Assembly: GCF_032854445.1 (NCBI RefSeq)
Contig: NW_027017961.1
Location: forward strand, 1 to 64,000
Length of the DNA: 64,000 nt
Direction of reading: 5' to 3'
DNA from: Liolophura sinensis
Lineage: Eukaryota > Mollusca > Polyplacophora > Chitonida > Chitonidae
Shown piece by piece: positions 1 through 12,139 of this stretch. Position 1 is the first letter of the stretch, and each line of letters begins with the position of its first letter. A program made the translations under genes and the position numbers. The notes under the pieces were generated by a model. That model was not told the DNA's origin. It ran no database searches and was given only the letters and a program-made list of their open reading frames with translations.

Positions 1-413
1 GTAATCAGTATAAAAGCATGCTCAGTTGCAAAATGGACATTGTAATCATTACATTAGCATATTCACTTACAAGATGAATATTGTAATCATTATAATAACA
101 TCATCAGTTACAAAATGAACATTGTATTCATTAAATTAGCAAGTTCAATTACAAGACGAACATTGTAATCATTATAATATCATGCTCAGTTGCAAGATGA
201 AGATTGTAATCGACAACATAGCATGTTTAGTTACAAGATGAACATTGTAATCGACATAATAGCATGTTCAGTTACAAGATGAACAATATAATCATTATAA
301 AAACATCATCAGTTGCAAGGTGAACATTGTAATCAGTATACAAGCATGCTCAGTTGCAAAATGGACATTGTAATGATTACAATAGCATATTCAGTTACAA
401 GATGAACATTGCA
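1..413. repeat. 41-bp minisatellite array, block 1 (window-edge)
   Basis: About ten head-to-tail monomers; for example the AACATTGTAATCGACATAAT unit starting at 241 is followed by the equivalent position at 282, giving a 41-bp period. The block is cut by the window start and runs into L copy 1. One monomer (367-383) reads ATTGTAATGATTACAAT, a perfect inverted repeat with a one-base centre. No gene seen. Confidence 0.95.
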
Positions 414-1309
414 AGAAATATTTTTAGAGTAAATCGCTTCCAAACTCTGGTATATTCACCTTAGTTTAACTAAACGCCATCATATCGTATTTATGTTAAT
501 TACATGTAATATTGTAATAGGCATGTTCTTAAGTCAAGTGGCCCTTTGTTAGACTGTTTAGCCTTTCAAAACGGAAACTACAGGTATGCATATTTAAGAG
601 AACTTAAGTTTGTCCTTTTTTAAAACCATTTTCTTCATTCCTCAATGAAAAATACATGCATAGTTTCGCACCCCTATTTGCAGCGTACTGGCAATGGGCC
701 AAATGTGTAGAATACGATATCTGTGAAATTAATCTGACTGCAATAAGATCAGAAAATTCGACCCCAATTCTTTGATGGTTTTCTCTACGGTTCTTCTATA
801 TCGGGACTAGTCTTGCTGACAATGGTAACTGATGCTCGTCGGCAGGTACACGTACGTTAGTGAGATCAATAACTTTGTCTCTTTCTTTCAGGACAAATAT
901 GTACCTTATTAAACTAACGGTTTTGACAGATAAATGTAACAGCTCTGTGATCTCATCATGTTAGAAATGAAATAAAAAATGCGATATAGACGTACTTGAG
1001 CTCCTAATATGTTTTTTCCAGAGTGCTTACGGTGGACTTCGTTTGGATTCTGTGAGGGTTTTGATAGGTCTGTTATATGTTAATTGTGGATTACTGAAAA
1101 CTCGCACCGCTAATACTATATGTACAAACATGTATACTTAAAGTCTTCCTTTCACTAGGAAATAAAATAGCCTGAGTAGGAGCCTTGTCAGGTGGGGTTA
1201 TGTATGGGAGGACTAAGGTTTGCCTGAAGTGAAAGACATAGGTACAGTAAATGGCGCAGAGACATACATGTCTTTACAGATAAATGTTATCTGATCGTCA
1301 GTTGCACAG

Positions 1310-1510
1310 ACCGGCCCGGATAGCACAGTTGGTAGAGCGCCCGCTTCGGGACCGGTAGATCCAGGATCAATCCTTGGTCGAGCGGTGAAAATCCGTCCTG
1401 CAACAAGGAGGCACATTACACGTGCATGCACCCTAATGATTCCTTCGTCGTCATATGACTGAAAAATTGTTGAGTACGACGTTAAACCCCAAGCACTCAC
1501 TCACTCACTC
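1310..1510 (+). mobile_element. tRNA-derived SINE, 166-bp internal deletion
   Basis: The element begins ACCGGCCCGG, carries a box A match TAGCACAGTTGG, and ends in ACTC repeats. It is flanked by the same AGTTGCACAG duplication as the full-length copies. Compared with copy 3 it jumps from GGTCGAG directly to CGGTGAAAATCC. GAG is present at both ends of the lost segment, so a 3-bp microhomology deletion is the simplest explanation. The deletion removes the 3' end of the box B region and the central hairpin. It is unique to this copy, so it postdates amplification of L. Confidence 0.88.
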
Positions 1511-1571
1511 AGTTGCACAGCGACATACATGTCTATACAGAAAAATGCTATCTGATCGCAGTCAGTGTAAA

Positions 1572-1710
1572 ATTCCTGACGGTGTTTACTGTGCAGCAGA
1601 GATTCAGGATGGTGCTTACTGTGTAGCAGAGTTTCAGGATGGTATTTACTGTGCAGCAGAGATTCAGGATGGTGTTTACGGTGCAACAGAGATTCAGTAT
1701 GGTGTTAATT
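1572..1710 (+). repeat. 30-bp tandem repeat, 4.6 copies (decapeptide frame)
   Basis: Units follow ATTCAGGATGGTGTTTACTG then TGCAGCAGAG, four full and one partial. The period is a multiple of three and one frame is fully open, reading as decapeptides of the type IQDGVYCAAE. The frame opens at an ATG inside the SINE tail (1455) and stops at 1712, giving 85 codons. That start lies in retroposon sequence, so I do not call a gene. Confidence 0.85.
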
Positions 1711-1960
1711 GATTTAATCAACGATTCAGGAAAACACAGTGATCCAGGTTTAGAAGCTGCCTGACTTCAGGTTATATTAATATCTTGAAGTAATGATACT
1801 TCGTTGCTTGAAACCATATAAATATCCGAATTCCACTGACTCTGTCAACACGCTGGATGAAAGAATATATTGGAGTGAAATCAGTTAGAGAAACACATGA
1901 TTTTCTATCGGCCTCACAACGTTTTACATTTTACTTACTTATTTAATTTTTGTTTGAGGA

Positions 1961-2144
1961 GGGCCTCAGTTACCGAGGGGGTCAGCACGCCATCGCCCTG
2001 CAATGGGCTTCCAACCGATGCGGTCGCTGTGAGTTCAAGTCCAGCTCAGGCTGGCTTCCTCTTTTTGCCGTCCATGAGGAGGTCTTCTGGCAACCTGCGG
2101 GTAGTCGTGGATTTCCCCCAGTACACCAAATAAATAAATAAATA
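1961..2144 (+). mobile_element. second SINE-like element with (AATA)n tail
   Basis: The element starts near GGGCCTCAGTTACCGAGG, has a good Pol III box B match (AGTTCAAGTCC, 2032-2042), a GTGGATTTCCCCC block, and ends CACCAAATAAATAAATAAAT. The last two features resemble mollusc V-type tRNA-SINEs, but the usual stretch between the TTTCCCC block and the ACACC tail is missing, suggesting an internally deleted copy. Box A is weak. No convincing flanking duplication was found. Confidence 0.6.
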
Positions 2145-2313
2145 ATGTTACGACCCAAACTGTCTGTATTATAAAGAGATGGCTTGTTCGAAATACACGA
2201 CAGTTTAGCCGCACAAAAAAGTAACCAAAACCAGCAGATTTTATTTTTCAACAATTTATTACATTTAACAGGAACAGATAACAAGACTTTTACAAGTGCT
2301 AAAATACTTAAGT

Positions 2314-2640
2314 TTAACAAGAAATGACAGCAATATCTATACAAATACTAAAGTACTTACACAATGCTGAAAAATGCACAGAGGCAATATTTACAAGAGC
2401 GAAAGTCCACAGTATAACTGAGTGTATGACGACATATACACAAAATTCCACAGACAGGGTCCGTGTACTAATAAGCACTGTGTACACAAGAGCACAAATT
2501 AAGCTTTTGAAGCCTTTGTTGCTAACTAGATAGCGTTTTAGATCTCTTGAAATGACACCTGAAAGGTTTGATTCAATTGTTGTGTACCAGTAATCACCGA
2601 ATGACTGGATGATTGGGTTTGACGTCACATTGTAATGCAA
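2314..2640 (-). other. minus-strand open frame with two AATAAA signals (unassigned)
   Basis: A 108-codon open frame in the 3' segment of L copy 1 reads on the minus strand and ends at a TAA (2314-2316). Two AATAAA signals follow about 55 and 70 nt downstream (2255-2260 and 2240-2245, seen as TTTATT on +). The peptide is hydrophobic, with candidate membrane segments around residues 45-60 and 65-106. Its first codon is TTG and no in-frame ATG follows the upstream TGA, so it is not a complete gene; it could be the relic of a terminal exon. Most differences between the three copies change the amino acid (Trp/Cys, Ser/Gly, Ser/Leu, Val/Ile), so there is no sign of selection. I do not recognise a family. 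Confidence 0.3.
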
Positions 2641-3090
2641 GTATAAAAGAAAGATTCAAAGGTTGAAAGCAATCACTGCGCGGTGTTACATAAAAATCAG
2701 GTTGCCTTACACCTGTCAAGGCACGGGATACCACGGATTGCAGATATTTCTCTGCTTATTTATTTTCATTTTTTTTTTGTCGATTGTTGAGAAACCTTGC
2801 TATAATGACTGAAAAGAGAAACGATCATAAAAGCTGCGGGACCAAGTGTTCTCTGTAATCCCACATGGAACACTGGGGTTAGAGCTGATTTCCTAGCTGG
2901 CACCATCTTTTAAGTGCCAATATTGAGAAATGCCTTCTATTTCTTCTCAACGATCAACGGTACAAAGATGCAGTTTGGACCAAACACACGCTAAAAAGCT
3001 TATTTTATCCCCACACATTATCCAGACTAAATCTTTCATTTTTCCCCTCAGCTGAAATAGACTAAATCCAGTTAAAGAGACTCGTGTTTT

Positions 3091-6080
3091 TATAATAGCA
3101 TGCTCAGTTACAAGATAAACATTGTAATCATTATATTAGCACGTTCAATTACAAGATGAACATTGTAATCATTACAATAGCGTGCTCAGTTACAAGATGA
3201 ACATTGTAATCATTATAAAAACATGACCAGTTAAAAGATGAACATTGTAATAGTTAAAATAGCATGTTCAGTTACGAAGTGAACATTGTAATCATTATAA
3301 TAGCATGCTCAGTTGCAAGATAAACCTTGTAATCATTATAATATCATTTTCAGTTACAAGATGAAGACTGTAATCGACATAACAGCATGTTCAGTTACAA
3401 GATGAACATTGTAATCATTATATTAGCACGTTCAGTTAAAACGTGAGGATTGTAATCGATATAATAGCATGTTCAGTTACAATATCAATATTGTAATTAT
3501 TGTAATGGCATGTTCATTTACAAGGTGAACATTGTAATCATTATATTAGGATGTTCAGTTACGAAGTGAACATTGTAATCAGTATAATAGCATGCTCAAT
3601 TACAAGATGAACATTGTAATTATTATAATATTATGCTTAGTTACAAGATGAACATTGTAATCATTATACTAGTATGCTCAGTTACAAGATGGACATTGTA
3701 ATCATTACATTAGCATATTCACTTACAAGATGAACACTGTAATCATTGTAATAGCATGTTCAGTTACAAAGTGAACATTGTAATCATTATGAAAACATCA
3801 TCAGTTGCAAGGTGAACATTGTAATCAGTATAATAGCATGCTCAGTCGCAAAATGGACATTGTAATCATTACAATAGCATATTCAGTTACAAGATGAACA
3901 TTGTAATCATTATAATAATGTGCTCAGTTGCAAGGTGAACAATGTAATCGTTGTAATAGCATGTTCAGTTACAAAGTGAACATTGTAATCCTTATAATTG
4001 CATGTTCAGTTACAAGATGAACATTGTAATCATTATAAAAACATCATCAGTTTCAAGGTTGAACATTGTAATCAGTATACAAGCATGCTCAGTTGCAAAA
4101 TGGACATTGTAATCATTACATTAGCATTTTCACTTACAAGATAAATATTGTAATCAATATAATAACATCATCAGTTACAAAATAAACATTGTATTCATTA
4201 TATTAGCTCGTTCACTTACAAGATAAACATTGTAATCATTATAAAAGCATGTTCAATTACAAGGTGAACATTGTAATCATTATAAAAACATGCTCAGTTA
4301 CAAGATGAACATTGTAATTATTATAATAGCATGTTCAGTTACAAGGTGGACATTGTAATCAGTACATAATCATGCTCAGTTGCAAAATGGACATTGTAAT
4401 CATTACATTAGCATATTCATTTACAAGATGAATATTGTAATCATTATAATAACATCATCAGTTACAAAATGAACATTGTATTTATTATATTAGCACGTTC
4501 AATTACAAGATGAACATTGTAATCATTATAATATCATGCTCAGTTGGAAGATGAAGATTGTAATCGACATAATAGCATGTTCACTTACAAGATGAACACT
4601 GTAATCATTGTAATAGCATGTTCAGTTACAAGATGAACATTGTAATCATTATAAAAACATCATCAGTTGCAAGGTGAACATTGTAATCAGTATACAAGCA
4701 TGCTCAGTTGCAAGATAAACATTGTAGTCATTACATTAGCATTTTCACTTACAAGATGAATATTGTAATCATTATAATAACATCATCAGTTCCAAAGTAA
4801 ACATTGTATTCATTATATTAGCACGTTGAATTACAAGATTAACATTGTAATCATTATAAAAGCATGTTCAGTTACAAGGTGAACATTGTAATCATTATAA
4901 AAACATGCTCAGTTACAAGATGAACATTTTAATCAATATAATAGCATGTTCAGTTACAAGGTGGACATTGTAATCAGTATAAAAGCATGCTCAGTTGCAA
5001 AATGGACATTGTAATCATTACATTAGTATATTCAGTTACAAGATGAATATTGTAATCATTATAATAACATCATCAGTTACAAAGTAAACATTGTATTCAT
5101 TATATTAGCACGTTCAATTACAAGATGAACATGGTAATCATTATAATATCATGCTCAGTTGCAAGATGAAGATTGTAATCGACATAATAGCATGTTCAGT
5201 TACAAGATGAACATTGTAATCATTGTAATAGCATGTTCAGTTACAAAGTGAACATTGTAATCCTTATAATAGCGTCAACGGTTACAAAATCACCATTGTA
5301 ATTAATATAATAGCATGCTCAGTTACAAAATGAATATTGCAATCATTATATTAGCATATTTCATTACAAGATGAACATTGTAATCATTATAATATCATGC
5401 TCAGTTGCAAGATAAAGATTGTAATCGACATAATAGCATGTTCAGTTACAAAGTGAACATTGTAATCCTTATAATTGCATGTTCAGTTACAAGATGAACG
5501 TTGTAATCATTATAAAAACATCATCAGTTCCTAGGTGAACATTGTAATCAGTATACAAGCATGCTCAGTTGCAAAATGGACATTGTAATCATTGCAATAG
5601 CACATTCAGTTACAAGATGAACATTGCAATCATTATAATAATGTGCTCAGTTACAAGGAGAACATTGAAATCATTACAATAGCGTGCTCAGTTACAAGGT
5701 GAACATTGTAATCATTATAAAAACATGCCCAGTTACAAGATGAACATTGTAATAGTTAAAATAGCATGCTCAAATACAAGATGAGCAATGTAATCATTAT
5801 AATAGCATGCTCAATTACAAGATGAAAATTGTAATTCGTATAATAGCATGCTCAGTTACAAGATGAACATTGTAATCATTATAATAGCATGTTCAGTTAC
5901 AAGATGAACATTGTAATCAGTATAATAGCATGCTCAGTTACAAAATTAATATTTTAATTATTACCCTAGTATGCCCAGTTACAAGATGAACATTGTAATC
6001 AGTATAATAGCGTGCTCAGTTACAAGATGAGCAATGTAATCATTATAATAGCATGTTCAGTTACCAGATGAACATTGTAA
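3091..6080. repeat. 41-bp minisatellite array, block 2
   Basis: About 73 head-to-tail monomers between L copies 1 and 2. Variants recur in set orders, for example CATCATCAGTTGCAAGG, then CATGCTCAGTTGCAAAATGG, then CATATTCAGTTACAAG. The last kilobase, with GAACGTTG, AGTTCCTAGG and GAGCAATG variants, is shared with the sequence upstream of L copy 5. No gene seen. Confidence 0.95.
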
Positions 6081-7360
6081 GAATTATTTTTAGAATAAAT
6101 CGCTTCCAAACTCTGGTATATTCACCTTAGTTTAACTAAACGCCATCATATCGTATTTATGTTAATTACATGTAATATTGTAATAGGCATGTTCTTAAGT
6201 CAAGTGGCCCTTTGTTAGACTGTTTAGCCTTTCAAAACGGAAACTACAGGTATGCATATTTAAGAGAACTTAAGTTTGTCCTTTTTTAAAACCATTTTCT
6301 TCATTCCTCAATGAAAAATACATGCATTGTTTCGCACCCCTATTTGCAGCGTACTGGCAATGGGCCAAATGTGTAGAATACGATATCTGTGAAATTAATC
6401 TGACTGCAATAAGATCAGAAAATTCGACCCCAATTCTTTGATGGTTTTCTCTACGGTTCTTCTATATCGGGACTAGTCTTGCTGACAATGGTAACTTATG
6501 CTCGTCGGCAGGTACACGTACGTTAATGAGATCAATAACTTTGTCTCTTTCTTTCAGGACAAATATGTAACTTATTAAACTAACGGTTTTGACAGATAAA
6601 TGTAACAGCTCTGTGATCTCATCATGTTAGAAATGAAATAACAAATGCGATATAGACGTACTTGAGCTCCTAATATGTTTTTTCCAGAGTGCTTACGGTG
6701 GACTTCGTTTGGATTCTGTGAGGGTTTTGATAGGTCTGTTATATGTTAATTGTGGATTACTGAAAACTCGCTCCACTAATATTATATGTACAAACATGTT
6801 TGCTTAAAGCCTTCCTTTCACTAGGAAATAAAATAGCCTGAGTAGGAGCCTTGTCAGGTGGGGTTATGTATGGGAGGACTAAGGTTTGCCTGAAGTGAAA
6901 GACATAGGTACAGTAAATGGCGCAGAGACATACATGTCTTTACAGATAAATGTTATCTGATCGTCAGTTGCACAGACCGGCCCGGATAGCACAGTTGGTA
7001 GAGCGTCCGCTTCGGGACCGGTAGATCCAGGATCAATCCTTGGTCGAGTCACACCTAAGACTTTAAAAGAGGAAGTTGTAACTTCCTCGTTTGGCGTTCA
7101 GCATGAAGGGGATAGTGCAACGACTGGTTGACCCGTTTCAGCATAATGGCTCGGGCGGGGCGGCTTACTTGCCTTCGGTAAGTCGTCTCAGTGATGCAGC
7201 ACTAAATAAAAGAGGGGTGAAAATCCGTCCTGCAACAAGGAGGCACATTACACGTGCGTGCACCCTAATGATTCCTTCGTCGTCATATGACTGAAAATTG
7301 TTGAGTACGACGTTAAAGCCCAAGCACTCACTCACTCACTCAGTTGCACAGCGACATACA
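6081..7360 (+). repeat. L unit copy 2 (truncated after SINE)
   Basis: The 5' half of L through the SINE and its 3' target-site duplication is present. It then stops in GCGACATACA and passes straight into 41-bp monomer sequence (TACAAGATGAAG). The second half of L (30-bp repeats, second SINE, 3' segment) is absent. The same breakpoint occurs in copy 5 at 35378. The copy belongs to a subfamily with copies 5 and 6, marked by AAATAACAAATGCG, CGCTCCACTAAT and CATGTTTGCTT. Confidence 0.9.
6976..7341 (+). mobile_element. tRNA-derived SINE, near full length
   Basis: Complete copy from ACCGGCCCGG to the ACTC tail, one base shorter than the 367-bp norm because of one fewer A in the GAAAATTG tract. Box A TAGCACAGTTGG is intact. 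The central hairpin reads GAGGAAGTTGTAACTTCCTC, fully self-complementary apart from the loop. It is flanked by AGTTGCACAG on both sides. An open frame across it (from 7091) starts at TTG and is not credible as a gene. Confidence 0.92.
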
Positions 7361-10300
7361 TACAAGATGAAGATTGTAATCGACATAATAGCATGTTCAG
7401 TTACAAAATGAACATTGTAATCATTGTAATAGCATGTTAAGTTACAAAGTGAACATTGTAATCCCTATAATTGCATGTTCAGTTACAAGATGAACATTGT
7501 AATCATTATAAAAACATCATCAGTTGCAAGGTGAACATTGTAATCAGTATACAAGCATGCTCAGTTGCAAAATGGACATTGTAATCATTACAATAGCATA
7601 TTCAGTTACAAAATGAACATTGTAATCATTATAATCATGTGCTCAGTTACAAGGCGAACATTGTAATCATTATAATAGCGTGCTCAGTTACAAGATGAAC
7701 ATTGTAATCATTATAAAAACATGCCCAGTTACAAGATGAACATTGTAATAGTTAAAATAGCATGATCAGTTACGAAGTGAACATTGTAATCATTATAATA
7801 GCATGCTCAGTTGCAAGATAAACATTGTAATCATGATAATATCATTTTCAGTTACAAGATGAAGATTGTAATCGACATAATAGCATGTTCAGTTACAAGA
7901 TGAACATTGTAATCATTGTAATAGCATGTTCAGTTACAAAGTAAACATTGTAATCATTATAATAGCGTCAACGGTTACAAAATCACCATTGTAATTAATA
8001 TAATAGCATGCTCAGTTACAAAATGAATATTGCAATCATTATATTAGCATATTTCATTACAAGATGAACATTGTAATCATTATTATAGCATATGTAGTTA
8101 CAAGATGAACATTGTAATCATTATAAAAACATCATCAGTTACAAGGTGAACATTGTAATCAGTATAAAAGCATGCTCAGTTGCAAAATGGATATTGTAAT
8201 CATTACATTAGCATATTCACTTACAAGATGAACATTGTAATTATTATAATAATGTGCTCAGTTACAAGGTGAACAATGTAATCATTGTAATAGCATGTTC
8301 AGTTACAAAGTGAACATTGTATTCCTAAAAATTGCATGTTCACTTTCAAAGTGAACATTGTAATCATTATAAAAACATCATCAGTTGCAAAGTGAACATT
8401 GTAATCAGTATACAAGCATGCTCAGTTGCAAAATGGACATTGTAATCATTATAATCATGTGCTCAGTTACAAGGTGAACATTGTAATCAGAATAAAAGCA
8501 TGCTCAGTTGCAAAATGGATATTGTAATCATTACATTAGCATATTCACTTACAAGATGAACATTGTAATCATTATAATAATGTGCTCAGTTACAAGGTGA
8601 ACAATGTAATCATTGTAAAAGCATGTTCAGTTACAAAGTGAACATTGTAATCCTTATAATTGCATGTTCAGTTACAAGATGAACATTGTAATCATTATAA
8701 AAAAATAAACAGTTTCAAGGTGAACATTGTAATCAGTATACAAGCATGCTCAGTTGCAAAATGGACATTGTAATCATTACATTAGCATATTCACTTACAA
8801 GATGAATATTGTAATCATTATAATAACATCATCAGTTACAACATAAGCATTGTATTCATTATATTAGCTCGTTCACTTACAATAAAAACATTGTAATCAT
8901 TATAAAACCATGTTCAGTTACAAGGTGAACATAGTAATCATTTTAAAAACATGCTCAGTTGCAAGATAAACATTGTAATCATTACATTAGCATATTCACT
9001 TACAAGATGAATATTGTAATCATTATAATAACATCATCAGTTACAAAGTAAACATTGTATTCATTATATTAGCACGTTCAATTACAAGATGAACATTGTA
9101 ATCATTATAAAAGCATGTTCAGTTACAAGGTGAACATTGTAATCTTTATAATAGCATGTTCAGTTACAAGGTGGACAATGTAAGTATAAAAGCATGCTCA
9201 GTTGCAAAATGGACATTGTAATCATTACATTAGCATATTCACTTACAAGATGAATATTGTAATCATTATAATAACATCATCAGTTACAACATAAACATTG
9301 TATTCATTTTATTAGCTCGTTCACTTACAAGATAAACATTGTAATCATTATAAAAGCATGTTCAGTTACAGGGTGAACATTGTAATCATTAAAAAAACAT
9401 GCTTAGTTGCAAGATGAAGATTGTACTCGACATAATAGCATGTTCAGTTACAAGATGAAAATTGTAATCAGTATAAAAACATCATCAGTTGCAAGATGAA
9501 CATTGTAATCAGTATACAAGCATGCTCAGTTGCAAGATAAACATTGTAATCATTACATTAGCATATTCACTTACAAGATGAATATTGTAATCATTATAAT
9601 AACATCATCAGTTACAAAGTAAACATTGTATTCATTATATTAGCACGTTCAATTACAAAATGAACATTGTAATCATTATAAAAGCATGTTCAGTTACAAG
9701 GTGAACATTGTAATCATTTTAAAAACATGCTCAGTTACAAGATGAACATTCTAATCATTATAATAGAATGTTCAGTTACAAGGTGGACATTGTAAGTATA
9801 AAAGCATGCTCAGTTGCAAAATGGACATTGTAATCATTACATTAGCATATTCAGTTACAAGATGAATATTGTAATCATTATAAAAACATCATCAGTTACA
9901 AAATGTACATTGTATTCATTATATTAGCACGTTCAATTACAAGATGAACATTGTAATCATTAAAATATCATGCTCAGTTGCAAGATGAAGATTGTAATCG
10001 ACATAATAGCATGTTCAGTTACAAGATGAACATTGTAATCATTGTAATAGCATGTTCAGTTACAAAGTGAACATTGTAATCCTTATAATTGCATGTTCAG
10101 TTACAAGATGAACATTGTAATCATTATAAAAACATCATCAGTTGCAAGGTGAACATTGTAATCAGTATACAAGCATGCTCAGTTGCAAAATGGACATTGT
10201 AATCATTGCAATAGCATATTCAGTTACAAGATGAACATTGCAATCATTATAATAATGTGCTCAGTTACAAGGTGAATATTGTAATCATTACAATAGCGTG

Positions 10301-10490
10301 CTCAGTTACAAGATGAACATTGTAATCATTATAAAAACATGCCCAGTTAGAAGATGAACATTGTAATAGTTAAAATAGCATGATCAGTTACGAAGTGAAC
10401 ATTGTAATCATTATAATAGCATGCTCAGTTGCAAGATAAACCTTGTAATCATTATAATATCATTTTCAGTTACAAGATGAAGATTGTAAT

Positions 10491-10818
10491 CATTATATTA
10501 GCACGTTCAGTTAAAACGTGAGGATTGTAATCGATATAATAGCATGTTCAGTTACAATATAAATATTGTAATTATTGTAATGGCATGTTCATTTACAAGG
10601 TGAACATTGTAATCATTATAATAACATGTTCACTTACAAGATGAACATTGTAATCATTATATTAGCACGTTCAGTTAAAACGTGAGGATTGTAATCGATA
10701 TAATAGCATGTTCAGTTACAATATAAATATTGTAATTATTGTAATGGCATGTTCATTTACAAGGTGAACATTGTAATCATTATAATAACATGTTCACTTA
10801 CAAGATGAACATTGTAAT
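10491..10818. repeat. 164-bp (4-mer) tandem duplication
   Basis: The segment starting CATTATATTAGCACGTTCAG at 10491 recurs at 10655, an offset of exactly 4 x 41 bp. Both copies include the distinctive AAAACGTGAGGATTG, AATATAAATATTG and TAATGGCATG variants in the same order, so this is a local block duplication rather than independent monomer drift. Confidence 0.85.
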
Positions 10819-12139
10819 CATTATATTAGGATGTTCAGTTACAAGATGAACATTGTAATCAGTATAATAGCATGCTCAATTACAAGATGAACATTGTAAT
10901 TATTATAATATTATGCTTAGTTACAAGATGAACATTGCAATCATTATACTAGTATGCTCAGTTACAAGATGGACATTGTAATCATTACATTAGCATATTC
11001 ACTTACAAGATGAACATTGTAATCATTTTAATAGCATTTTCAGTTACAAAGTGAACATTGTAATCATTAAAAAAAACATCATCAGTTGCAAGGTGAACAT
11101 TGTAATCAGTATACAAGCATGCTCAGTTGCAAAATGGACATTGTAATCATTACAATAGCATATTCAGTTACAAGATGAACATTCTAATCATTTCAATAAT
11201 GTGCTCAGTTACAAGGTGAACAATGTAATCATTGTAATAGCATGTTCAGTTACAAAGTGAACATTGTAATCCTTATAATTAAAAGTTCAGTTAAAAAGTG
11301 AAAATTGTAATCATTAAAAAAACATCATCAGTTGCAAGGTGAACATTGTAATCAGTATACAAGCATGCTCAGTTGCAAAATGGACATTGTAATCATTACA
11401 ATAGCATATTCAGTTACAAGATGAACATTGTAATCATTATAATAATGTGCTCAGTTACAAGGTGAACAATGTAATCATTGTAATAGCATGTTCAGTTACA
11501 AAGTGAACATTGTAATCCTTATAATTGCATGTTCAGTTACAAGATGAATATTGTAATCATTATAATAACATCATCAGTTACAAAATGAACATTGTATTTA
11601 TTATATTTGCACGTTCAATTACTAGATAAACATTGTAATCATTATAAAAGCATGTTCAGTTACAAGGTGAACATTGTAATCATTATAAAAACATGCTCAG
11701 TTACAAGATGAACATTGTAATTATTATAATAGCATGTTCAGTTACAAGGTGGACATTGTAATCAGTATAAAAGCATGCTCAGTTGCAAAATGGACATTGT
11801 AATCATTACATTAGCATATTCACTTACAAGATGAATATTGTGATCATTATAAAAACATCATCAGTTAGAAAAGGAACATTGTATTTATTATATTAGCACG
11901 TTCAATTACAGGATGAACATTGTAATCATTATAATATCATGCTCAGTTGCAAGATGAAGATTGTAATCGACATAATAGCATGTTCAGTTACAAGATGAAC
12001 ACTGTAATCATTGTAATAGCATGTTCAGTTACAAGATGAACATTGTAATCATTATAAAAACATCATCAGTTGCAAGGTGAACATTGTAATCAGTATACAA
12101 GCATGCTCAGTTGCAAGATAAACATTGTAATGCTTACAT

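Larger units (their letters stand above)
414..3090 (+). repeat. L unit copy 1 (SINE internally deleted)
   Basis: This interspersed unit aligns base for base with L copies 3 and 7 except for a 166-bp deletion inside the SINE, which explains its 2,677-bp length against 2,842 bp. Contents in order: an AT-rich segment of unknown origin (about 414-1256), left arm of a 50-bp duplication, deleted SINE (1310-1510), 30-bp tandem repeat (1572-1710), spacer (1711-1960), second SINE-like element (1961-2144) and a 3' segment (2145-3090). Private changes include GAGTAAATC near the start, CATAGTTTCGC, and GTTAGTGAG in place of GTTAATGAG. No protein-coding function is recognisable. Terminal inverted repeats and a convincing target-site duplication of L itself are not visible. 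Confidence 0.9.

Noticed and set aside
1213-1500. 95-codon minus-strand frame across SINE copy 1
   Set aside because: It exists only because the 166-bp deletion joins two SINE parts; it is antisense retroposon sequence.
1982-2344. 120-codon minus-strand frame (also at 19442 and 50384)
   Set aside because: Its C-terminal half is the antisense of the second SINE-like element and the rest overlaps the candidate 3' UTR; no domain was recognised.
2641-2650. TATA-box promoter (TATAAAAG)
   Set aside because: It occurs in copy 1 as TATAAAAG but is TATGAAAG in copies 3 and 7, and no supported downstream gene is present.
414-3090. L as a DNA transposon with terminal inverted repeats
   Set aside because: The 5' end (GAAATATTTTTAG) and reversed 3' end (AAAACACGAGTC) are unrelated, no convincing target-site duplication is seen, and no transposase frame exists.
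3091-6080. CRISPR array
   Set aside because: Monomers abut directly with no constant-repeat/unique-spacer alternation, units vary throughout, and no cas genes exist; the surrounding retroposons are eukaryotic.
7091-7294. Recurrent ~67-codon frame across the SINE (also at 18719, 27687, 35108, 38455, 49661)
   Set aside because: It starts at TTG, not ATG, and lies entirely inside the retroposon; its recurrence follows from SINE copies in L, not from gene conservation.
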